This document shows, one piece after another, positions 58,022 to 64,000 of a DNA stretch of 64,000 nt. Numbering within the stretch: position 1 is the stretch's first letter; every line of letters begins with the position of its first letter. Below the pieces are notes generated by a model. The model worked only from the letters and a program-made list of their open reading frames with translations, searched no databases and had not been told where the DNA came from. Both the position numbers and the translations under genes were made by a program. Source of the DNA: Dysosmobacter acutus (GTDB lineage Bacteria; Bacillota; Clostridia; Oscillospirales; Oscillospiraceae); contig NZ_JAHLQN010000001.1 in NCBI RefSeq assembly GCF_018919205.1, positions 1,302,001 through 1,366,000 on the forward strand, in the 5' to 3' direction.

Positions 58022-59062
58022 ATGAAAAAGAGATATTTGTCATCAGGATATCTGTCCGCTTTTTGTCTGGAGCTCTCCGTCATGCTCCACGCCGGCATTG
58101 GTGTGGGAGACGGCCTGCACCTGCTGGCGGAGGACGGGGATCAGGAGTCGGAGCTGCTGAAGGAGCTGGCCGGAGCGGTGGACGGCGGGGAACCCCTGTC
58201 CGAAGCCATGGCCGCCACGGGAGCATTTCCCGATTATGCGGTGTATCTGGCCGGCGCCGGGGAGAGAACCGGTCGTCAGGAGGAGTCCTTCCGGGCTCTC
58301 GCCGCCTATTACGACACCATGGAGCGGATGGGAAACCGCATCCGCGGCGCCCTGACCTATCCTGTGATTTTGCTGCTGCTGATGCTGGCGGTGATCGTGG
58401 TACTGCTGGCAAAGGTGCTGCCGGTCTTTGAGTCGGTATTTGCCCGGCTGGGCGGCCAGATGACCGGCTTTGCCGGCGGACTGCTGGCTCTGGGCGGCGT
58501 GCTGGACCGTATGCTGCCGGTGCTTTGTGTGCTGCTGGCCCTGGTGCTGGCTCTGGTCGCGGCGTTTTCTGTGAGCCTGCCCTTCCGGAACTGGGCGGGG
58601 CGGTTTTGGCAGCGCCGCCGGGGAGACCGGGGCATTGCCGCCAAAGTGGGAGCGGCCCAGTTTGCCGCGGCTCTGTCCATGGGAATGGCCAGCGGCCTGC
58701 CGGTGGAGGAGGCTCTGTCCATGGCCACCTCGCTCCACAGTGAGAACGCCGCTGTGGAGCGGCGCTACAGCGACTGCCGCTCCCGGCTGGATGAGGGGGC
58801 GGGGCTTGCGGAGGCGCTGCGCCAAAGCGCCCTGCTGCCGCCTGCCTTTTGCCGGATGCTGGCCCTTGGCATCCGCAGCGGCAGCGGCGACACGGTGATG
58901 GCGGAGATTTCGAGGCGGCTCCAGACGGAGGCGGAGCGCAGCGTGGAGGAGACGGTGAGCCGGGTGGAGCCGGGCATTGTGATCGTCTCTTCCCTTCTGG
59001 TAGGCGGCATTTTGCTGTCCGTGATGCTGCCGCTGGTGCGGATCATGTCTGCCATCGGGTGA
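58022..59062 (+). CDS. PilC/GspF-type inner-membrane platform protein
   Basis: A 346-residue protein with the duplicated T2SS-F domain (FCLELSVMLHAGIGVGDGLHLL in the first half; FAAALSMGMASGLPVEEALSMA in the second) and three TM segments (about 118-140, 160-195, 320-340). It is the platform that couples the ATPase to pilin extraction and assembly in type IV pili and type II secretion. The ATG at 58022 follows GGAGAGGA. First gene of a compact operon ending with a PilT-like ATPase. Confidence 0.9.
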   Translation: MKKRYLSSGYLSAFCLELSVMLHAGIGVGDGLHLLAEDGDQESELLKELAGAVDGGEPLSEAMAATGAFPDYAVYLAGAGERTGRQEESFRALAAYYDTMERMGNRIRGALTYPVILLLLMLAVIVVLLAKVLPVFESVFARLGGQMTGFAGGLLALGGVLDRMLPVLCVLLALVLALVAAFSVSLPFRNWAGRFWQRRRGDRGIAAKVGAAQFAAALSMGMASGLPVEEALSMATSLHSENAAVERRYSDCRSRLDEGAGLAEALRQSALLPPAFCRMLALGIRSGSGDTVMAEISRRLQTEAERSVEETVSRVEPGIVIVSSLLVGGILLSVMLPLVRIMSAIG

Positions 59063-59066
59063 GCGT

Positions 59067-59375
59067 ATGAAAAAGAGGAAAACGCGATTGACCGCCTGGC
59101 TTTTTCTGCCGGTGATCGCCGCCGCGGCTCTGGCCCTTTTGATGGGGGCCCTGGCTCATGTGGATGCGTCCCAGGGCGAGGAGGGGCGCAGACAGCTGGA
59201 GGAGAGTATACGCCGGGCAGCCGTCAGCTGCTACGCGTCGGAGGGGGTTTATCCCGCCACGATAGAGGAGCTGGAGCAGGACTACGGCATCCAGGTGGAC
59301 GAGGCCCGCTACGTGGTGTTTTATGAGATTTTTGCCGACAACATCATGCCGGAGATCACAGTTCTTGCGCGCTGA
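59067..59375 (+). CDS. Small one-TM pilus-operon protein (pseudopilin-like)
   Basis: A 102-residue protein with a basic N-terminus (MKKRKTRLTAW), one TM helix (about 11-31) and a soluble tail containing CYASEGVYPATIEELEQDYG, a phrase typical of pseudopilins and type IV pilin heads. A clear prepilin peptidase site (G before a Phe/Met) is not visible. It starts four bases after PilC. Confidence 0.6.
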   Translation: MKKRKTRLTAWLFLPVIAAAALALLMGALAHVDASQGEEGRRQLEESIRRAAVSCYASEGVYPATIEELEQDYGIQVDEARYVVFYEIFADNIMPEITVLAR

Positions 59376-59386
59376 GGAGGGGGAAG

Positions 59387-59875
59387 ATGAAGCGACATTC
59401 CATTGGAACCATATTCGTCCTGCTGACCTTCGGCGTGTTGGCTTCCGCGATTCTGCTGGTGCTCCTGCTTGGTGCGGACAGCTACCGCCAGCTGAGCGAG
59501 CGGGGCGCTAAGAGCTATGAAAAACGGATATGTGTGCAATATATTGCGTCAAAGGTGCGGCATAATGACGTTTCGGGCGGCGTTTTTGTGGACGGCTTCT
59601 CTTTGGATGAGGAGGATATCCCCACGCTGTACCTTGTCCGGGAAGTGGAGGGGGAGCCCTATTATACCCGGATTTACTACTATGATGGATCGGTGCGGGA
59701 GCTGTTTGCCTCGGCGCTGGAGGAGTTTGAGCCGGAGGACGGCAATGAGGTCATGGAAGCGGGCGGTCTTGACTTTTGGGAGAGGGACGGGGAGCTGACG
59801 GTGGAAGCCACGGACACGAATGGGCAGGTCACCGCCTTGACGCTGGCCCTCAGAAGCGGGGAGGCGGAGGCATGA
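59387..59875 (+). CDS. DUF4860-like pilus-operon protein
   Basis: A 162-residue protein: MKRHSIGTIFVLLTFGVLAS gives an N-terminal TM after a short basic stretch, followed by a beta-rich soluble domain (SKVRHNDVSGGVFVDGFSL, LYLVREVEGEPYYTRIYYYDG). I recall such proteins as DUF4860, found in Firmicutes pilus or secretion operons. It is probably a minor pseudopilin. The stop overlaps the next start by ATGA. Confidence 0.7.
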   Translation: MKRHSIGTIFVLLTFGVLASAILLVLLLGADSYRQLSERGAKSYEKRICVQYIASKVRHNDVSGGVFVDGFSLDEEDIPTLYLVREVEGEPYYTRIYYYDGSVRELFASALEEFEPEDGNEVMEAGGLDFWERDGELTVEATDTNGQVTALTLALRSGEAEA

Positions 59876-60321
59876 ACCAGAACCGTTCGACCCTTGTGCT
59901 GATGGAGCAGGTGGTGATGATCCTTGTGTTCGCCATCGCCGCCGCCCTGTGCGTGCAGGCATTCGCGCTCTCCAATCAGAAGTCCCGGGAGAGCGCGGCC
60001 CTGGACCGGGCGGTCCTCCAGGCCCAGAGCGCCGCGGAGCTGATGAAGCGGGCCGGAGAGGACCCGGCCCACGCCATGGAGGCGGCTCGGGAGGCCATGG
60101 GAGGCCAGATTTCCCAGGGAATGTGGTATGTGCTCTATGATTATGACTGGAACGCGGTCTCGGAGGGGGCCTCCTACCGGTTGGAGGTGTTTCCCGAGGC
60201 GCTTGGCGGCCTGAGTCCGCAGCAGGGGCTGGCACAGGCCGTGGTCCGGGTATCTTATGAGAATGGTGGGGAGATTTTCTCACTGCCCATCGCCTGGCAG
60301 GAGGTGAGCGGCCGTGGATGA
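59872..60321 (+). CDS. Pilus-operon one-TM protein
   Basis: A 149-residue protein with an N-terminal TM (VVMILVFAIAAALCVQAFALS) preceded by MEQ and followed by a helical segment rich in Ala/Glu, as in the N-terminal spine of pilins. The tail is beta-rich. Coupled to its neighbours by overlaps (ATGA upstream; the next gene starts inside its end). Function inferred only from context. Confidence 0.65.
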   Translation: MNQNRSTLVLMEQVVMILVFAIAAALCVQAFALSNQKSRESAALDRAVLQAQSAAELMKRAGEDPAHAMEAAREAMGGQISQGMWYVLYDYDWNAVSEGASYRLEVFPEALGGLSPQQGLAQAVVRVSYENGGEIFSLPIAWQEVSGRG

Positions 60322-60727
60322 GAACCGTTCCAGTCCGCCCACTGTGGGCGGAAGCTCGCTGCTGGTGATGTTCGCGGTGCTCTGTCTGGTGATTTTCGCA
60401 CTGCTGAGCCTCTCCACCATGACGGCGGACGTGTCATTGTCGGAGCGCAGCGCCCAGGCGGTGACGGAGTACTATGCGGCGGACCGGGAGGCAGAGCGCG
60501 TTCTGGCGCTGCTGCGCCAGGGACAGACGGTGGAGTCGGTGGAGGAAACCCCGGCGGAGGACGGCGCCGTCTCCTGCCGCTATGCGGTGGCGATATCCGA
60601 TACGGAGGAGCTGCGGGTCCAGGTGGACTTTGACAAAGACCGGATACATTATAATATAGTACAGTGGCAGGCGGTCTCCACCGGCGATTGGCGGTCGGAG
60701 GAGGAGCTTCCGGTTTATACAGGCTGA
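60314..60727 (+). CDS. Pilus-operon one-TM protein
   Basis: A 137-residue protein starting GTG at 60314, eight bases inside the preceding gene. The TM helix (SSLLVMFAVLCLVIFALLSLS) is followed by RSAQAVTEYYAADREAERVL, which recalls PilX/GspK-type minor pilins where a Tyr-Ala-Ala segment follows the TM. The ATPase gene begins 16 bases downstream. Role inferred. Confidence 0.65.
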   Translation: MDENRSSPPTVGGSSLLVMFAVLCLVIFALLSLSTMTADVSLSERSAQAVTEYYAADREAERVLALLRQGQTVESVEETPAEDGAVSCRYAVAISDTEELRVQVDFDKDRIHYNIVQWQAVSTGDWRSEEELPVYTG

Positions 60728-60743
60728 AAAGAGGAGCGGAGAA

Positions 60744-61811
60744 ATGGCTGATTTGATCGAATATCTGCGCCGGGCGGTGGAGGACGGAGCGTCCGATATC
60801 TTCATTGTGGCCGGCGGCATGGTGAGCTATAAGCGGGACGGGCGGATTCTGCCTGTCAGCGACACAAAAGTGTTTCCGCCGGAGACGGAGCGGCTGATCG
60901 GGGAGATCTACCGCATGGCGGGGCGGGAGCAGGACCGCTACCTGAAGACAGGGGACGACGACTTTTCCTTTGCCCAGCCCGGTCTGGCCCGCTTCCGGGT
61001 CAACACCTACCGCCAGCGCGGCTCCATGGCGGCGGTGATCCGCGTGGTGTCCTTTGAGATTCCGGACCACAAGGTCCTGGGCATCCCCGACTCTGTGATG
61101 GAGGTGGCGGATGTGAGCCACGGCATGGTGGTGATCTCCGGCACGGCGGGCAGCGGAAAATCCACCACGCAGGCCTGCCTTATCGACCGGATCAACCGGA
61201 CCCGCAGCGCCCATGTCATCACCCTTGAGGACCCCATCGAGTTCCTGTATCGGGATGAAAAGAGCATCATCAGCCAGAGGGAGATCGCCATTGACACGGA
61301 GGACTATCTCTCCGCGCTGCGCTCCTGTCTGCGCCAGGCGCCGGATGTAATTCTGTTAGGCGAGATGCGGGATTATGAGACCATCCGCACGGCCATGACC
61401 GCCGCGGAGACCGGCCATCTGGTCATCACCACGCTGCACACCCAGGGGGCGGTGAGCACCATCGACCGGATCATCGATATCTTCCCCCCGGCCCAGCAGG
61501 CCCAGGTCCGGACGCAGCTTTCCATGGTGCTGCACTCGGTGATCTCCCAGCAGCTTCTGCCGGGGAAAGAGGGCGGCCGGGTACCGGCGGTGGAGGTCAT
61601 GCGGGTCAACGGCGCCATCCGCAATATGATCCGGGACAGCAAGAACTATCAGATCGACAACGTGATACAGACCTCCTCCGCGGAGGGGATGATTTCCATG
61701 GACCAGGCGATCTGGAAGCTGTATCAGGAGGGTGCCATCGGCGAGGAAACCGCGGCGGACTACGCCGCGAACCCGGAGCAGATGCGCCGCCGGCTGTCAC
61801 AGGGAAAATAA
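60744..61811 (+). CDS. PilT-like type IV pilus retraction ATPase
   Basis: A 355-residue hexameric ATPase. Walker A is GTAGSGKST (133-141), the Asp box region follows (ITLEDPIEFLY), Walker B is LLGEMRDYET, and the His box is HLVITTLHTQG. The C-terminal part with ALRSCLRQAPD and SMVLHSVISQQLLPG is PilT-type rather than PilB/GspE. It powers pilus retraction in known systems. No PilB, prepilin peptidase or PilM-Q genes are in the window, so this ATPase may drive both phases or others lie elsewhere. Confidence 0.92.
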   Translation: MADLIEYLRRAVEDGASDIFIVAGGMVSYKRDGRILPVSDTKVFPPETERLIGEIYRMAGREQDRYLKTGDDDFSFAQPGLARFRVNTYRQRGSMAAVIRVVSFEIPDHKVLGIPDSVMEVADVSHGMVVISGTAGSGKSTTQACLIDRINRTRSAHVITLEDPIEFLYRDEKSIISQREIAIDTEDYLSALRSCLRQAPDVILLGEMRDYETIRTAMTAAETGHLVITTLHTQGAVSTIDRIIDIFPPAQQAQVRTQLSMVLHSVISQQLLPGKEGGRVPAVEVMRVNGAIRNMIRDSKNYQIDNVIQTSSAEGMISMDQAIWKLYQEGAIGEETAADYAANPEQMRRRLSQGK

Positions 61812-61816
61812 TCCGT

Positions 61817-61855
61817 CAACAAAAAGCAGAAAGCCTGGCTTTCTGCTTTTTGTTG
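61817..61855 (+). terminator. Rho-independent terminator of pilus-like operon
   Basis: CAACAAAAAGCAGAAAGCC pairs perfectly with GGCTTTCTGCTTTTTGTTG, with a one-base loop. Confidence 0.9.
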
Positions 61856-61875
61856 CGTTTTGCGGGGAAAAGCGG

Positions 61876-62032
61876 AAAATGTATCCACTCCTGTAACGGC
61901 GGGAGAATAAAATGAACCGTGAAAACCGGCAAGTGGGGCAAAAGGACATGCGTCCCGGCCCGGTGACGGGAAAACTTGCTTCTGGAAAGAAAAAATGTAA
62001 AAAGAATTTCAAAATGTATCCGGATACGTAAC
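61876..62032 (+). repeat. Two copies of AAAATGTATCC-N6-GTAAC
   Basis: The bipartite sequence occurs at 61876-61897 and 62011-62032, 135 bases apart, with the same six-base gap. The second copy also contains the palindrome GTATCCGGATAC. They lie between the pilus-like operon terminator and the next gene, and may be binding sites for a regulator. Confidence 0.55.
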
Positions 62033-62078
62033 CGGTGTCGTGTAAACTGAGTTCACAAGAGCAGAAAGGAGGCGGCAT

Positions 62079-62534
62079 ATGCACAGGGTACTGGGAAACG
62101 AATACCATACCACTGTCGTATGCATCGACTCTTATCAGGACAGGGTCCTGCGGGGAAGGCTGTACAACCTGATGCTGAATGGAGCGGTTCCCTTCACCGG
62201 GTTCATCGAATTCCTGCTGGCCATGGAGACGATCCTGGACCAGATGAACTTCCCGCAGCCATTTACCGCAGAGCGCTCCTTCCGCCCGGTGGACAAAACG
62301 CTTCCCCCGGTACGGACGGAAAACATGGAGCAGCAGGGCCAGGCGGCCACGTTCTCCATCAAAGTGATTTTCCGTCAGAACGCCAGCTGGCAGGGGACCG
62401 TTGCCTGGCTGGAGGAAGGGCGGGAAGAGAGCTTCCGCAGCGTACTGGAGCTTGGAATGCTGTTCAACAGCGCCCTGACTGATACGGGACAAAGCGATGA
62501 ATACGAATTGAGAAAGACATCCCCGCCTATTTGA
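62079..62534 (+). CDS. Conserved hypothetical protein
   Basis: A 151-residue soluble protein starting MHRVLGNEYHTTVVCIDSYQ behind AAAGGAGG. It has a beta-rich first part (VLRGRLYNLMLNGAVPFTG), a helix (FIEFLLAMETILDQMNFPQ) and a second beta part (ATFSIKVIFRQNASWQGTVAWLEE). I recall similar small proteins in Clostridia but no function. It precedes a c-di-GMP riboswitch-controlled surface gene by 186 bases and lacks a terminator of its own, so it could be transcribed with it. Confidence 0.65.
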   Translation: MHRVLGNEYHTTVVCIDSYQDRVLRGRLYNLMLNGAVPFTGFIEFLLAMETILDQMNFPQPFTAERSFRPVDKTLPPVRTENMEQQGQAATFSIKVIFRQNASWQGTVAWLEEGREESFRSVLELGMLFNSALTDTGQSDEYELRKTSPPI

Positions 62535-62587
62535 CCCCGCACAGAGCACGAACAGACCACAAACATCAAACGAGTCAGCAAACAGAA

Positions 62588-62690
62588 ATATCTGAAACGG
62601 CAAACCGCCTGAAAGGACGGGACGCAAAGTTCGGAGGCTAAAGCCCGCCAACCGGGGGCCATGCCTGTCCGGCCGCCACATATTTCGATC
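62588..62690 (+). promoter_or_regulatory. Cyclic di-GMP-I riboswitch (GEMM)
   Basis: The core reads GGCAAACC, a GAAA-containing P1b loop, GGGACGCAAAG, then GGAGGCTAAAGCC and a closing GGCCGCC. These are the conserved blocks of the GEMM-I aptamer, including the GGACGCAAAG stretch that forms the ligand pocket. It sits 30 bases before the start of the vWA surface protein. No obvious terminator follows, so control may be at translation start. Base pairing was judged by eye. Confidence 0.85.
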
Positions 62691-62719
62691 TCAAGAAGAA
62701 ACGAAGGGAGAACGAAATT

Positions 62720-64000
62720 ATGGCAACAACAAAGAAGAGGCTTTTGTCGCTGGTTATGGCAGTGGTTATGGCGTTCAGCCTGCTGCCCATCAGTGTGCTG
62801 GCCGCAAATGAGAGCGATGTCAAAAAACAGACTACGGAGCAGATCGTCAACAAGGGAGGAACCTCCTATTACATGGCGAACGGCTCCGACGGCAGCGCAT
62901 CCAACTACGATGTGTCCGTCACCAAGGAATTGACGGCCACCGGAGTGGAAAATGAGTTCAACGTGAAGGTGAACGTCACCTATAAGAACGCAACCACCAC
63001 CACCCAGAGCGCCGACGCAGCGACCACGCTGATCATCGATACCTCCGGCTCGATGGACTACTGCGCCGAGTGCGGAAACGACAGCATGGAAGAGAGCTAT
63101 AAGTGGCACCAATACTGCCCCGACGGCAGCGGTAAGGAGTATGTCCGGGGAGAGTGGGTTTCTACCAGCAAATACAATGGTTATTATGCCTGTGCCAACT
63201 GCGGCAAAAGAGAACGCAATCACAATTCGGAGTTAGTTACCACCTATGAATGCAGCGACTGCGGCAGCACCCAGTCCCGGATCATGGCGGCCCAGGCGGC
63301 GGCCTGCGCCTTCCTGGACAGCTATGCCTCCGGCGCACAGGCGGGCACCCACCGCTATGTGTCTCTGGTGACCTTTGCACAGAGTGCAAATTCCCGGGAT
63401 CTGGACACGCAGACCAGCGGCAAACAGTATTGGGTGGACGTTACCGACGCCACCGCACTGCAGCGGGCCAAGGACGTGATCAACGGCCTGAGCGCCAGTG
63501 GCGGCACCAACACCAGCGGCGGCGTGATGCTGGCCAACAACCTGTTCACCCAGAAAAGCGTGAACAGCCAGGTCGCGGGCATTGACAACAAGTTTGCCGT
63601 GCTGCTGACCGACGGCCAGCCTACTTACCGCAGAGACGCCAGCAGCAATGATGTGGGTTCAATTTCTAAAGACGGCGGAAATGGCTCTGAAACAAGCAGC
63701 TCCAACAGCCGAGCGGTAGAGAATACCTGCAAAACTCTGGTGAACTCCACCGGCGTGGACCTGTTCGCCATCTCTTATGGTTTGAGCGGCAACATTGTCA
63801 ATGGCAGCGGCACGACCAAGACCATCACCAGCTGGCTGCAGGACGACTGTTATGTGGGGAAGCGTCCGGCCGACGATCCCACAAACCCCAATCGGAGCGA
63901 CGTGTTCCTGGCCGGCAATTCGGCGGCTCTGAACAGCGCCTTTTCCTCCATTCTCAACAGTATCGAGCAAAGCGGTTCCACCGGTGAGGCGGCGGGCGAT
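62720..64000 (+). CDS. vWA-domain surface protein with Cys-rich insert (partial, runs off right edge)
   Basis: At least 427 residues. A signal peptide (KKRLLSLVMAVVMAFSLLPI, then SVLAA) is followed by a beta region and a von Willebrand A domain whose MIDAS is DTSGSM (Asp107) with VLLTDGQP later. Between MIDAS and the first helix lies an unusual insert of about 65 residues with seven cysteines (115, 118, 133, 158, 161, 178, 181), most in CxxC pairs, like zinc ribbons. The ATG at 62720 follows AAGGGAG. A large adhesin or pilin-like protein is likely, under c-di-GMP control. Confidence 0.85.
   Translation, partial: MATTKKRLLSLVMAVVMAFSLLPISVLAANESDVKKQTTEQIVNKGGTSYYMANGSDGSASNYDVSVTKELTATGVENEFNVKVNVTYKNATTTTQSADAATTLIIDTSGSMDYCAECGNDSMEESYKWHQYCPDGSGKEYVRGEWVSTSKYNGYYACANCGKRERNHNSELVTTYECSDCGSTQSRIMAAQAAACAFLDSYASGAQAGTHRYVSLVTFAQSANSRDLDTQTSGKQYWVDVTDATALQRAKDVINGLSASGGTNTSGGVMLANNLFTQKSVNSQVAGIDNKFAVLLTDGQPTYRRDASSNDVGSISKDGGNGSETSSSNSRAVENTCKTLVNSTGVDLFAISYGLSGNIVNGSGTTKTITSWLQDDCYVGKRPADDPTNPNRSDVFLAGNSAALNSAFSSILNSIEQSGSTGEAAGD

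Overview
The window reads as a GC-rich Firmicutes chromosome, most like the Oscillospiraceae (Flavonifractor, Lawsonibacter or Oscillibacter relatives), with viral DNA at its left end. The host guess rests on SLH surface proteins, a SpoIIIE/FtsK translocase, a SpoVB-like flippase, BMP-type nucleoside import, a lysine riboswitch before an NhaC carrier, DUF6282/DUF6320/DUF4860-type proteins, and strong AGGAGG ribosome sites with consensus sigma-A promoters. No rRNA, tRNA or CRISPR array was seen.

Layout. 1-5969 (minus strand): head module of a tailed phage, with a small terminase-like protein, adaptor-like protein, scaffold, major capsid protein, large terminase and the start of a tail or stabilisation protein that leaves the window. 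5970-7268: about 1.3 kb with no confident gene apart from a ribbon-helix-helix-like fragment. 7269-11327 (minus strand): a nearly complete gokushovirus (Microviridae) gene set, Rep, J-like protein, VP5, VP3, VP1 and a VP2 cut to 80 residues. It abuts the broken 5' end of a chromosomal S-layer gene (to 16205) that carries three NlpC/P60-like repeats. Either a defective gokushovirus provirus or a chimeric assembly explains this.

16289-38425: ordinary chromosome. It holds a radical SAM protein, a phospholipase C-like protein, a GIY-YIG protein, an acyltransferase/DUF6320/esterase group, a MATE pump, an SSS symporter with a small partner and DUF6282 hydrolase, UppP, SpoIIIE/FtsK, an aminotransferase, a nitrilase/MGMT pair, a BlaI/BlaR1 pair with visible operators, an APC permease and a SpoVB-like flippase.

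47947-38540 (minus strand): one nine-gene operon of class II aldolase, DeoR regulator, MtnA-like isomerase, BMP lipoprotein, purine nucleoside phosphorylase, ABC ATPase, two permeases and a Gfo/Idh oxidoreductase. It has the parts to import a (5'-deoxy or 5'-methylthio) nucleoside, phosphorolyse it, isomerise the sugar 1-phosphate and cleave it to DHAP plus an aldehyde.

48280-55420: an aaRS-II-like protein, a NUDIX hydrolase, DUF523, an NSS transporter, an NhaC-type carrier behind a lysine riboswitch (with an unusual four-CxxC N-terminal segment), and a uracil permease behind a leader-peptide/terminator attenuator resembling E. coli pyrBI.

55513-64000: a surface and c-di-GMP themed region. 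It contains a BTAD regulator with a degenerate GGDEF-like tail, a transglutaminase-like lipoprotein, a compact type IV pilus-like operon (PilC, four small TM or pseudopilin-like proteins, PilT), and a vWA-domain surface protein with a Cys-rich insert next to its MIDAS motif, preceded by a c-di-GMP-I riboswitch and cut by the right window edge.
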